From NCBI RefSeq assembly GCF_009192765.1, contig NZ_VOHQ01000022.1:1-35130 (forward strand): a DNA stretch of 35,130 bases, given 5' to 3'. This document shows, in pieces, positions 1 to 8,247 of this stretch (position 1 is the stretch's first letter; the number at the start of each line of letters is the position of its first letter). The DNA comes from Agriterribacter humi (GTDB lineage: Bacteria > Bacteroidota > Bacteroidia > Chitinophagales > Chitinophagaceae). The notes beneath the pieces were generated by a model, which made no database searches, had not been told where the DNA came from, and saw only the letters and a list, made by a program, of their open reading frames with translations. The translations under genes and the position numbers were made by a program.

Positions 1-200
1 ACTTTTTAATCCTTCCTTATTTCCAACATAGGGGCTTGGAAAATACTAAACAGCCAAATCTTAACCGCAAAACCGCAACCAGCCGTTTGAAAAAAGAATT
101 ATTCTATTTTTACCGGACAGCAATGATTTACTACTTACTTTTTTAGATGGAAATATTTTATTAATATCCCCCGCAGCACAACTTTAACCGTACTCAATTT

Positions 201-229
201 TTGAACGAAAAATAACTTACTATTTTTGC
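201..229 (+). promoter_or_regulatory. Candidate Bacteroidota promoter of the DUF481 gene
   Basis: TTG at 201-203 and TATTTTTGC at 221-229 fit the Bacteroidota -33/-7 pattern (TTG, then TAnnTTTG) with a 17-base spacer. The -7 box abuts the start codon at 230, so transcription would begin at or just after the ATG. The motif match is seen directly; promoter activity is inferred. Confidence 0.45.
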
Positions 230-991
230 ATGATGTATTTTTTTAGAATCGTTTTTCCTGTACTGTTAATAATAGCAGGTATACCGGCAAGCGCCCAGAT
301 TGTGAATGTGGAATCCCGCAGAATTCAAACAGATACCACCGGGTGGGCCGGGAGTTTCGGGGGCAATATTAATCTTTCAAAAAATGTGGATCAGGTATTT
401 TCAGCCAGTGCATTCGCACATTTGCAGTATAAGAATAGTAAGAACCTCTATCTTTTCCTGGGTGATTATTCTTTTCTGAAAGGCGCTCAAAAAAAATACA
501 CAGACAACACTTTTTTTCATCTCCGCTACAATCATAAGTTCAGCAATCTTATCCGCTGGGAAGTATTTACGCAGTTGCAAACCAATAAAATAACCAAAAT
601 AGAAAATCGTTTTCTTGCCGGCATGGGGCCGCGCTTTAAATTATCAGGTTCGGGTATGCTCCAGGTTTATCTTGGTGTGCTTTTCATGTATGAATATGAA
701 AGGGAACTGGTTGATCCGCCTGTTTCTCATCACAATGTGCGCAACAGCAGCTATCTTGCTTTTACGCTTAAACCAACCAGTAACCTGGAAATTATAAGTA
801 CTACTTTTTACCAGCCCAGGCTCGATCACTTGGGCGATTTTCGTATTCTGAACCAGGAATCGGCCAACCTGGCTATTACACAAAAACTATCCGCAACCAT
901 CAACTGGAATTATTTGTATGATCATTTCCCCGTTGCGGGCATACCCAAAAGCAACTATACTTTTTCAACGGGTTTCCGGTATGCATTCTGA
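230..991 (+). CDS. Outer-membrane beta-barrel protein, DUF481 family
   Basis: The 253-residue protein starts with a Sec signal peptide (about residues 1-22, hydrophobic core VFPVLLIIAGIPA, cleavage near ASA-Q). The rest is a series of alternating polar/aromatic strands ending in a terminal Phe (FRYAF), as expected of an outer-membrane barrel. The layout matches the DUF481/YdiY-like family, whose function is poorly known, so no substrate is assigned. Two ATG codons (230 and 233) sit directly after a TAnnTTTG box. The gene stands alone, 82 bases before the BrkB-family gene. The fold and location are inferred from strand pattern and signal peptide. Confidence 0.75.
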   Translation: MMYFFRIVFPVLLIIAGIPASAQIVNVESRRIQTDTTGWAGSFGGNINLSKNVDQVFSASAFAHLQYKNSKNLYLFLGDYSFLKGAQKKYTDNTFFHLRYNHKFSNLIRWEVFTQLQTNKITKIENRFLAGMGPRFKLSGSGMLQVYLGVLFMYEYERELVDPPVSHHNVRNSSYLAFTLKPTSNLEIISTTFYQPRLDHLGDFRILNQESANLAITQKLSATINWNYLYDHFPVAGIPKSNYTFSTGFRYAF

Positions 992-1073
992 TATTATGCC
1001 GGCACCATATTTTTAGCTTACATTTATCATGCATTTTAGAAAAAATCTGGCATAATTTTATTTAATAAATGGC

Positions 1074-2036
1074 ATGACATTAAGAGGCACATGGAAGATC
1101 GCAAAGCAAACCATTTCGAATTTTATTGACGATAAGGTTTTGAAGCTTAGTGCCGCATTGGCCTACTATACTATATTTTCATTGCCGGGACTGATCATAA
1201 TCGTTGTATGGATAAGCGATATATTTTATGGGGAGAAAGCAGTTGAAGGAACGGTATATGGTCAGATAGCCGGGCTGGTGGGCAAAGATGCCGCATTGCA
1301 GATTCAGCAAACGATACGCAATGCTACTTTGTCGTACGAAACTGGTTTTGCCGCCACAGTGGGAATAGCTACGCTCGTCATTGGAGCCACGAGTATTTTT
1401 GGCGAGATACAGGATTCTATTAACACCATTTGGAAATTAAAAGCCAAGCCAAGGAAAGGATGGCTGAAGATGATCATTAACCGCCTGCTTTCATTTTCTA
1501 TTATTATAACATTGGGGTTTTTATTGCTGGTATCGCTTATTGTAAACGCGGTAATGGATGCATTTATTAATAAGCTTACTGCAATATTTCCGCACACCGA
1601 AGTGCTTATTGCCTATGTATTTAATATGATACTTTCTTTTGCCATTACCTCATTTCTGTTTGGATTGATTTTTAAAGTATTACCAGATGCTAAAATAGAA
1701 TGGCGTCATGTACGTGCCGGTGCATTTACCACGGCTATACTTTTTATGGCCGGTAAGTTCGGTATCAGTTATTACCTGGGACATAACAAGTTAACTTCCG
1801 CATACGGAGCGGCAGGTTCAGTGATCGTGATATTATTGTGGGTATATTATTCCGCAACCATACTTTATTTTGGGGCTGTGTACACCAGGGTATATGCTAT
1901 TCATAAAGGATCCCAGATTTATCCTGATGATTATGCTGTTTGGATTGAGCAGGTGGAGGTAGAATCAGAGAAATCTGTACAGGAACAGCCGGAAAAAAAA
2001 ACTGTTATAGACACTAACGGTAAGAAAGTACAATAG
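1074..2036 (+). CDS. YihY/BrkB (UPF0761) family inner-membrane protein
   Basis: The 320-residue integral membrane protein has about six hydrophobic segments (near residues 28-48, 90-115, 138-160, 180-205, 215-235 and 245-270) and a charged cytoplasmic tail rich in Glu and Lys. Motifs such as AAALAYYTIFSLPGL near the N terminus and TSAYGAAGSVIVILLWVYYSA near the C terminus are typical of the YihY/BrkB family (formerly called ribonuclease BN in error). Its role is not firmly known; transport or export functions have been proposed. An ATG at 1069 is followed at once by a stop, so 1074 is the start. It converges with the hexosaminidase gene, with 33 bases between their ends. Confidence 0.88.
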   Translation: MTLRGTWKIAKQTISNFIDDKVLKLSAALAYYTIFSLPGLIIIVVWISDIFYGEKAVEGTVYGQIAGLVGKDAALQIQQTIRNATLSYETGFAATVGIATLVIGATSIFGEIQDSINTIWKLKAKPRKGWLKMIINRLLSFSIIITLGFLLLVSLIVNAVMDAFINKLTAIFPHTEVLIAYVFNMILSFAITSFLFGLIFKVLPDAKIEWRHVRAGAFTTAILFMAGKFGISYYLGHNKLTSAYGAAGSVIVILLWVYYSATILYFGAVYTRVYAIHKGSQIYPDDYAVWIEQVEVESEKSVQEQPEKKTVIDTNGKKVQ

Positions 2037-2069
2037 CTGCGTAACGCTGATTGTATCGAAGTTCGGTGG

Positions 2070-3977
2070 CTACTTTACCCCCGCTTTTTTCTTTAATTGA
2101 GAAACAGGTATTGCCATCATTCTTCCGATGGGCTTACCATCGCGGTAAGTGATCACTTTCATTGTTGCCGCATCTTTAGGAACGCTTACAGGTTGCGTGT
2201 ACTTAGGATAAAATTTATCGGGAAAAGAATTATCAAAGCTGTAAAAAATAGCCAGCCCGCTTGCCTCTGTATTCATTTCAACAACAGGTAAATTTTTCTC
2301 ATCTTTCTTTACAGTAATGATGGGATCATATATAGCGGGTGAATATTTGATTTCGGCTATATCGAAGCGTTCAAACTGTTTTTCCACCCTGGCTACAAAA
2401 TTGTTCCAGTTCTTTTTGGCTTTTGGCGACCAAACCGATTCGGCAATGGCAAATGCACGGGGCCAAAGCATATACTGGAGGTGGCGCATATTGTATACCT
2501 GCTCCGTCCATAAATTAGCCTGTCCGCCTTTTATATATACGGGATCCACGCCTTCCGGAACGGGTTCAAATTCATATGCTTTACTGAGGCGCAATGTGGC
2601 ATATACAGGAGGTTCTGTTGCCGCATCGCCCTGCATATAATCGAGGTAAGCAAAAGTGGTTGGGCTCATCACTACCTCGTGTTTTTGTTTTGCCGCTTCT
2701 ATTCCGCCTTTAATGCCACGCCAGCTCATTACCGCGGCGTTGGGTGCTAAACCGCCCTGCAAAATTTCATCCCAGCCTATCATTTTCTTTCCTTTCGATT
2801 CTATTATTTTTTCTACCCTTTTTACAAAATAACTTTGTACCTCATCTAAGTTCTTCAGCTTTTCTTTTTTCATCAGCGTTTTAATAGCAGCACTCTTCTC
2901 CCAGAAATTTCTTGCCGTTTCATCACCGCCCATATGTATGTATTCAAAAGGAAAAAGTTGCGCTACTTCGGTAAATACTTTATCTAAAAATTCGTACACT
3001 TTTTCGTTTGCAGGGCAAAGGGTATTATCAACCAATCCATAAAAATGGCCGCCCGGAGGCCATACCATAAAAGGTTCTCCGGAATTTACTTTGTATTTAT
3101 CAGCGCGGGGCGTGCACGATAATTCGGGATAAGAAGCAATGGCGGCAAGACTATGTCCCGGTATGTCAACTTCGGGAAGAATATTAATAAACTGGTCTTT
3201 TGCATACTGAATGATTTCTTTTATATCCTCGTGGGTATAAAAGCCGCCGTAATTGCGTGGTTCATCAGGTTCGGGCGCAGAAAAGGTATTGAAGGTTCCT
3301 GTTTTTTTTACATTCCAGGCCCCTGTAGAAGTGAGTTTAGGCAGGCTTTTGATCTCAATTCTCCACCCCTGGTCATCTGTAAGATGCATATGCAGCAAAT
3401 TGAATTTGTATTTTGCCATATCATCAATAAACTCCTTCACTTCCTCTTTTGTAAAAAAATGACGCGATACATCGAACATTAAACCACGCCACCCAAAACG
3501 AGGATAATCTCTTATTTCAACACAGGGAGCCATCCATGTTACATCTTTAATAACAGACTTGCTGGTTATTTCTTTGGGTAACAATTGCAGAAAAGTTTGA
3601 ACACCATAAAATAAACCGGCCGCTGTATTGGCGGTAAGTGTTACTGTTTCGGGTGAAACAACCAGGTTATACCCTTCATCACCCAATTCCTTATCCGGTG
3701 TTGCAGCGATGATAAAATGAATATGGCCTGTATTGCCGTTGTTTTTTATACTGCTTTTATACCCGGTGGAAGCAGCGATAGCATGCGATAAATAGTTGGC
3801 CACTTTTGCAGCATCGTTATGATTGTCTGGAATACTGATAGAAATATTATCCTGCAAAGTAAATACACCTTGTTTTTGCACGATGGAAACAGGTTCGGGT
3901 ATGATAGCTGTTGTGGCGTTCTGCGAAAAACACGGAATAACTACAAAAAGAATAGCTAAAGCAAGAAGGTATTTCAT
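2070..3977 (-). CDS. Secreted beta-N-acetylhexosaminidase, GH20
   Basis: The 635-residue glycoside hydrolase would remove terminal beta-linked GlcNAc/GalNAc from chitin oligomers or glycoconjugates. A signal peptide covers about residues 1-19. An N-terminal GH20b-type domain (about 22-150) precedes the catalytic TIM barrel (about 155-525). The barrel carries HMGGDE with Asp352-Glu353, the substrate-assisted catalytic pair of GH20, plus HMHLTDDQGWR near 197-206 and a WGLMFDVSR-like entry strand. Residues around 575-630 (YSFDNSFPD, YTQPVSVP) resemble the C-terminal CHB_HEX domain. No SusC/SusD pair is adjacent, so it is not in a visible polysaccharide utilisation locus. Periplasmic or surface location is inferred. 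Confidence 0.93.
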   Translation of the reverse strand: MKYLLALAILFVVIPCFSQNATTAIIPEPVSIVQKQGVFTLQDNISISIPDNHNDAAKVANYLSHAIAASTGYKSSIKNNGNTGHIHFIIAATPDKELGDEGYNLVVSPETVTLTANTAAGLFYGVQTFLQLLPKEITSKSVIKDVTWMAPCVEIRDYPRFGWRGLMFDVSRHFFTKEEVKEFIDDMAKYKFNLLHMHLTDDQGWRIEIKSLPKLTSTGAWNVKKTGTFNTFSAPEPDEPRNYGGFYTHEDIKEIIQYAKDQFINILPEVDIPGHSLAAIASYPELSCTPRADKYKVNSGEPFMVWPPGGHFYGLVDNTLCPANEKVYEFLDKVFTEVAQLFPFEYIHMGGDETARNFWEKSAAIKTLMKKEKLKNLDEVQSYFVKRVEKIIESKGKKMIGWDEILQGGLAPNAAVMSWRGIKGGIEAAKQKHEVVMSPTTFAYLDYMQGDAATEPPVYATLRLSKAYEFEPVPEGVDPVYIKGGQANLWTEQVYNMRHLQYMLWPRAFAIAESVWSPKAKKNWNNFVARVEKQFERFDIAEIKYSPAIYDPIITVKKDEKNLPVVEMNTEASGLAIFYSFDNSFPDKFYPKYTQPVSVPKDAATMKVITYRDGKPIGRMMAIPVSQLKKKAGVK

Positions 3978-4013
3978 GAATATTTTTTAAAGGCGATGTG
4001 TAAATCAGGCATC

Positions 4014-4056
4014 AAGATAAAAAAATACCCGGACAATTATTAATTGTCCGGGTATT
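4014..4056 (-). terminator. Intrinsic terminator of the RRM gene
   Basis: Near-perfect inverted repeat: AATACCCGGACAATTA (4024-4039) pairs with 4041-4056. On the minus strand it is followed by a run of T (plus-strand A tract 4019-4025). It lies 28 bases past the stop codon of the RRM gene and before the hexosaminidase gene, so it would separate the two transcripts. Confidence 0.8.
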
Positions 4057-4084
4057 GTGATCTGATTTATAGCGTTGAATCAGT

Positions 4085-4384
4085 TTACCATCTTTTACGA
4101 TTCTGCGAAAACGAACCGCCGCCACCACCACCAGAGCGTTGCTCTTTAGGACGGGCTACGGTAACAGAAAGCGCCCTGCCTTCGATATCTTTGCCATCCA
4201 GTTCTTCCATTGCCTTTTTTGCATCTGCTTCCTCTGGCATTTCCACGAAACCAAATCCGCGTGAACGGCCGGTTTCTCTGTCGGTAATTACTTTCGAAGA
4301 AGAAACTTCACCGAAATCGCTGAATAAATTTTTTAAGTCCTCATCAGTTGTGTGAAAACTTAAATTCGAAACGTACATGTTCAT
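4085..4384 (-). CDS. Small RRM-domain RNA-binding protein
   Basis: The 99-residue protein consists of one RNA recognition motif plus a short basic Gly-rich tail. RNP2 (MYVSNL) is at residues 3-8 and RNP1 (RGFGFVEM) at 42-49, with the aromatic RNA-stacking residues Tyr4, Phe44 and Phe46 intact. The tail holds a Gly run at 85-90 and ends in NRKRW. This is the bacterial 'RNA-binding protein' family found in cyanobacteria and Bacteroidota, often linked to cold or stress expression. RNA targets are unknown. It has its own terminator downstream and a 204-base gap upstream, so it is probably monocistronic. Confidence 0.93.
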   Translation of the reverse strand: MNMYVSNLSFHTTDEDLKNLFSDFGEVSSSKVITDRETGRSRGFGFVEMPEEADAKKAMEELDGKDIEGRALSVTVARPKEQRSGGGGGGSFSQNRKRW

Positions 4385-4588
4385 ACTTTTACATTAAAAT
4401 GTTATTAATCAACCTGTAAGAAGAGCATAATGTACAGAAGAATAGACAAATACAACGGTGTAAGCTGTACAGAATATACGTTCAAATGCGTATGCTTTAA
4501 TTCAAGTCGTTATTAAAGGTATGCTTTTAAAATGAAACCTCCTTATTCTGCAGGTTTAAATAGATTAAATATTTGAAAAAGAATATTT

Positions 4589-5752
4589 TTAGAACTGGTA
4601 AACGAGGGCGTTGATGTTCATTCCGGCTCCAACCGAAGCCAATATGGCCTTATCCCCCCGGTTGATTTGCTGATTTTTTATTTTTCCTTTCAGGATCAGG
4701 TCCAGTAAAATGGGTATAGTGGCAACGGAATTGTTTCCCAACGTGGAAATGGTCATGGGCATCAGATTTTCTGGTATTTTCTCTTCATTGTACAATTTAA
4801 ATAACCGCTCCAATATAGCAACATCCATTTTTTCATTGGCCTGGTGAATCAATACTTTGTCAATATCCCGGATATGAAGTTTAGCCTTATCCAATGCCGC
4901 CTTAATGACCAGCGGAACCTGGGTTAAAGCAAATTCATACAATTTCCTGCCTTTCATTTTAAGATAAATGTTTTCATCGTTTTCTGAATCGGGTGCATAG
5001 GAACGCCCCATTTTTAGCAACATGGCATGATCCAGGGCATGCGTTTGTGTTTTATGTGCTATAATGCCCTCCTCTGTAGTATTTGTGCCAGTAGCCATAA
5101 TAACGGCGCCGCTGCCATCGCTGTACAACATCGAATCTCTGTCGTGCGGGTCTATAACCCTGGATAGCATTTCGGTGCCAATTACCATACAATATTTGGC
5201 ATCGCCCGAACGGATAAAATAATTGGCTTGTATTATTCCTTCCAGCCAGCCAGGACAGCCAAAAGGCAGATCGTAAGCAACACAATCCGGGTTCTGTATC
5301 TGCAGCCTGTATTTTATGCGGGAAGCAAGTGTGGGAACCATATCTGTGCGATTGGAACCATAGGTTACATCTCCAAAATTATGCGCCACAATGATGTAGT
5401 CAAGCTTTTCTTTATCAATACCCGAACTGTTGAGTGCGGCAGTTGCCGAAAGAAAACCCAGGTCGGAAGTCTTTTGATTATGTGTTCCATAACGGCGTTC
5501 AGCTATACCTGTAATCTCTTTAAATTTATCAATTATTCGCTGTGGTTCTTTTTCAACAGGCGTACCGTCTGTGTTGAAAAATTGTGAAGTTAAAAATGCA
5601 TCGTTGGGGACACATATGCTCGGTATAAAGCTGCCTGTAGCCGCAAATACGGCTCCCGTGTTATTATAACTTTCCTGGTTTTCGGTCATTTTCTGTACAG
5701 ATTCTTTACCAAGATTACAAAAAAAAGGCATATGCCCTGTTTTTTTGCTCAT
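4589..5752 (-). CDS. Ketoacyl-ACP synthase III family protein (FabH-like)
   Basis: The 387-residue thiolase-fold enzyme is expected to condense an acyl starter with malonyl-ACP or a related extender. The catalytic triad is visible: Cys166 in DLPFGCPGWLEG, His303 in LIHQANEKMD and Asn340 in LGNNSVATIP. It is longer than typical FabH (about 320-330) because of an N-terminal extension and an insert around 225-265. An in-frame Met at residue 22 (start 5689) is a plausible alternative start, since the first 21 residues look non-family. It stands alone, away from fab or acpP genes, so a role in a specialised acyl product is as likely as general fatty-acid initiation. A terminator lies upstream at 5781-5828. 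Confidence 0.87.
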   Translation of the reverse strand: MSKKTGHMPFFCNLGKESVQKMTENQESYNNTGAVFAATGSFIPSICVPNDAFLTSQFFNTDGTPVEKEPQRIIDKFKEITGIAERRYGTHNQKTSDLGFLSATAALNSSGIDKEKLDYIIVAHNFGDVTYGSNRTDMVPTLASRIKYRLQIQNPDCVAYDLPFGCPGWLEGIIQANYFIRSGDAKYCMVIGTEMLSRVIDPHDRDSMLYSDGSGAVIMATGTNTTEEGIIAHKTQTHALDHAMLLKMGRSYAPDSENDENIYLKMKGRKLYEFALTQVPLVIKAALDKAKLHIRDIDKVLIHQANEKMDVAILERLFKLYNEEKIPENLMPMTISTLGNNSVATIPILLDLILKGKIKNQQINRGDKAILASVGAGMNINALVYQF

Positions 5753-5780
5753 ATTCTTAAACAGTGCTCAGTTTGGTGCA

Positions 5781-5828
5781 ATAAAAAACCTGCAAGATCT
5801 GCATCACCATTTGCAAACCCTGCAGGTT
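5781..5828 (-). terminator. Intrinsic terminator after the DUF4397 lipoprotein gene
   Basis: AACCTGCA (5787-5794) and TGCAGGTT (5821-5828) form an 8-bp stem. Read on the minus strand the stem is followed by TTTTTTAT. It sits between the lipoprotein gene (ending at 5916) and the FabH-like gene, so the two are likely separate transcripts. The loop is long (26 bases), which lowers confidence. Confidence 0.6.
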
Positions 5829-5915
5829 ATATTGTAAGCTGTATGTTCGCCTGCCAGTCACTCACTTCCGGCCGGCTCACCTACTACTCACTTTTTACCA
5901 GGCCCTGTTCTTCGG

Positions 5916-6692
5916 CTAATTGCTTTTTACGGAACGCTGAGATACGGTTGATACGCCCTGCTGCGCCGTAGAATCTTTCAGTGTTCCATTTTCTATATAC
6001 CTGATCTGTACACTTTGTGTAGTATCGGTTGAACCCGGAACACCGGAGAAAAGGATCGTATATGCTTTTCTTTCTTCTAATGTAATGGTACGGGCCGCCT
6101 GTATGTTATTGCTGTTATTGATGGCAATATTTGCATTACCCGGGTTTATTTCAACAAAACCGGAAACCGAAGTAAAGTCGGCATTTTCACTGATAACACT
6201 ATTGGCATTGTCACTCACGGTTACCAATGGCTGGCTTGAATCGGGAACAGCATTGATATAACGGATATATGCTTTACCGGAAGCTGATGAAAGACTATCT
6301 AAGTGATCGTTTACAATTACGTTCTGATAAGTACTGTCTTTACCTACAACGAACAATGAATAATACTTATCCTGTTCAAAATTGTAATCGGAGCCGGTAA
6401 AAGCATTTCCGCTTCCTGCATCATAAGCCTCTACTGTTCTTGAACCGGAATAAATGTTCAGATAACCCCCGGTATAATTCGTATAGGCCAGGGCAGTATT
6501 GGTTAGATTATTACCAGACAAAGCAATGCCGATAGCTGATTTATCGGGGGAAAGATTAAACGCCATCAATCCTGAGGCCGGTGTGCCGGGATTGTTGTTA
6601 TCATCTGATTTTAAACAGGAAGAAAAAATAATCACAGAAAATAAAGCGCCTGCTGTTAGTATCGCCTTATGAATTGAAAAAACTTTTTTCAT
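5916..6692 (-). CDS. DUF4397 domain lipoprotein
   Basis: The 258-residue protein starts with a lipoprotein signal peptide whose lipobox ends FSSC, giving lipidated Cys26. A DUF4397-type beta-rich region follows. Its recurring motifs are YIRYINAVPDS near residue 142, an earlier partial unit (LMAFNLSPDKSAIG, YLNIYSGSRTVEAYD), and YTILFSGVPGS and VQIRYIEN near the end. DUF4397 is an Ig-like surface domain of unknown function, common in Bacteroidota. The start has an unusually clear ribosome-binding site, AAGGAG, 8 bases before ATG (minus strand 6706-6701). Location in the outer or inner membrane cannot be settled. It is divergent from the hydrolase gene. Confidence 0.83.
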   Translation of the reverse strand: MKKVFSIHKAILTAGALFSVIIFSSCLKSDDNNNPGTPASGLMAFNLSPDKSAIGIALSGNNLTNTALAYTNYTGGYLNIYSGSRTVEAYDAGSGNAFTGSDYNFEQDKYYSLFVVGKDSTYQNVIVNDHLDSLSSASGKAYIRYINAVPDSSQPLVTVSDNANSVISENADFTSVSGFVEINPGNANIAINNSNNIQAARTITLEERKAYTILFSGVPGSTDTTQSVQIRYIENGTLKDSTAQQGVSTVSQRSVKSN

Positions 6693-6981
6693 AATTTGTT
6701 CTCCTTGTTGATTTGATGTTAAAAAATTAATTGCTAAAGCTGCGCCATTGAGCTATAGAATGAAAGCACGAAGTATTCGAAAAAATGATGCCAAAGGAGG
6801 TGGTGTACAGATGGGTATAAAGAACTTAAGCCTGCCTTAACATTTGATTGGTAGAACATTAACATATAACTTTTTTAATCCGAATTCAATGGATTGATTT
6901 CGCAAGTTATTTTTCAGCACCGAATGTTGTAGATTAGCGCCGCGTACGGTAAATCTTTTATCATTATGTGAAGTATATTAT
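6693..6981. promoter_or_regulatory. Divergent intergenic region, lipoprotein / hydrolase
   Basis: This 289-base gap must hold the promoters of both flanking genes. The minus strand carries AAGGAG at 6706-6701 before the lipoprotein start. A plus-strand AAAGGAGGTG (6793-6802) reads as CACCTCCTTT on the minus strand and could pair with that AAGGAG in the leader RNA. I saw no convincing TAnnTTTG box for either gene. Confidence 0.4.
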
Positions 6982-8052
6982 ATGCTCAGAAAAAAATCAT
7001 TTCGGTTATTCCTTACTGTTATAGTACTGCTGGTGATTGTATACCTCCTGGGGCCACACCCCCCAACCCCCGTGTATAGTTCGGCTATGCCCCTTGTTCC
7101 GCAAACTGCAACCGGACTGGAAAAATATATTAACCAAAAGGAAACCGCGCATACGCTCAAACCCAATAACCAGGCCCGGATAGTTTGGAATAATGATTCG
7201 CTTAAAGCCAAAACAGCATATGCCATTGTTTACCTGCATGGATTTTCGGCTTCGCAGGAAGAAGGATATCCCGTGCATACCAATATTGCCAGGGAGTTTG
7301 GCTGTAATCTTTATTTATCGAGGCTCGCAGAACATGGTATAGATACCACCGCGCCCCTGAAAAACTTAACGGCTTCCGGATACTGGGAAAGCGCCAGGGA
7401 GGCTTTGGCAATAGGAAAACAATTGGGTGAAAAAGTAATACTGATGGGAACATCAACAGGAGGAACCAATGCATTGCAACTGGCAGCCACTTATCCGGAT
7501 GACATTTATGCATTGGTATTGCTGAGTCCCAATATTGCTATTAATAACGATAAAGCATGGTTGCTCAATGATCCCTGGGGACTGCAGATTGCATCTTTTG
7601 TTACAGGAAGCGATTATGTTACTTCGGAGGATGATCGCCCCATATATAAACAATACTGGTACAGTAAATACCCTCTTGATGCTACTGCGCAGTTGGAAGA
7701 ATATCTTGAAACTACCATGAACGCTGAAACATTTAAAAAGGTAAAACAGCCGCTGCTGATGCTGTATTATTACAAAGATGAAGTACACCAGGACAGTGTG
7801 GTAAGCGTGCCGGCTATGCTGAAAATGTTTGATGAGCTGGGTACAGCAAAAGAAGATAAGGTAAAACAGGCCATGCCCAATGCCGGTAATCATGTGCTGG
7901 GAAGCTATATAAGATCTAAAGATTTGCTGGGCGTTCAGCAGGCTATTGAAAACTTCATGGAAAGAAAGCTGCATTTAACCAGGGCACCCGGTTCTGCCAT
8001 TACCACGGTTACTTCCGATGTGAATATTGCTATCAAAGACCAAACGCCATAA
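6982..8052 (+). CDS. Membrane-anchored alpha/beta hydrolase
   Basis: The 356-residue protein has one N-terminal membrane anchor or uncleaved signal (about residues 7-24) and an alpha/beta-hydrolase domain. YLHGFSAS (84-91) is the oxyanion-loop motif, GTSTGG (156-161) is the nucleophile elbow with Ser158, Asp266 (YYYKDEVHQ) is the likely acid and His304 (NAGNHVLGS) the likely base. The domain resembles lysophospholipase/carboxylesterase-type hydrolases, but no substrate can be assigned. The serine hydrolase class is firm; exact activity is not. It is divergent from the lipoprotein gene and not obviously in an operon. Confidence 0.85.
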   Translation: MLRKKSFRLFLTVIVLLVIVYLLGPHPPTPVYSSAMPLVPQTATGLEKYINQKETAHTLKPNNQARIVWNNDSLKAKTAYAIVYLHGFSASQEEGYPVHTNIAREFGCNLYLSRLAEHGIDTTAPLKNLTASGYWESAREALAIGKQLGEKVILMGTSTGGTNALQLAATYPDDIYALVLLSPNIAINNDKAWLLNDPWGLQIASFVTGSDYVTSEDDRPIYKQYWYSKYPLDATAQLEEYLETTMNAETFKKVKQPLLMLYYYKDEVHQDSVVSVPAMLKMFDELGTAKEDKVKQAMPNAGNHVLGSYIRSKDLLGVQQAIENFMERKLHLTRAPGSAITTVTSDVNIAIKDQTP

Positions 8053-8247
8053 ATTTTTCGGAAAAATTATTCATATCATGCAAAATCTGAGGATTGCTAT
8101 CCTCCAAAGGATACTGTCTTGTGTTTTACACTTATCCGTTCCTTTTTCCGCCCATGTAGTTTAAAGGGTTCATTGTAACGGTTCAATAAAGATTGCGGTC
8201 ATGCTGCAGTAATCAACAGCTTAAATTATTTTCTTAAAAAACAAAAA

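Noticed and set aside
6741-6780. tRNA-like fragments on the minus strand (TAGCTCAATGGC, resembling a D-arm, and TTCGAAT, resembling a T-loop)
   Set aside because: The T-loop-like bases precede the D-arm-like bases in transcript order, and there is no acceptor stem or anticodon arm, so no tRNA is present.
7453-7974. 173-codon open frame on the minus strand
   Set aside because: It lies entirely antisense to the alpha/beta hydrolase, whose catalytic motifs are intact, and its translation has no recognisable domain.
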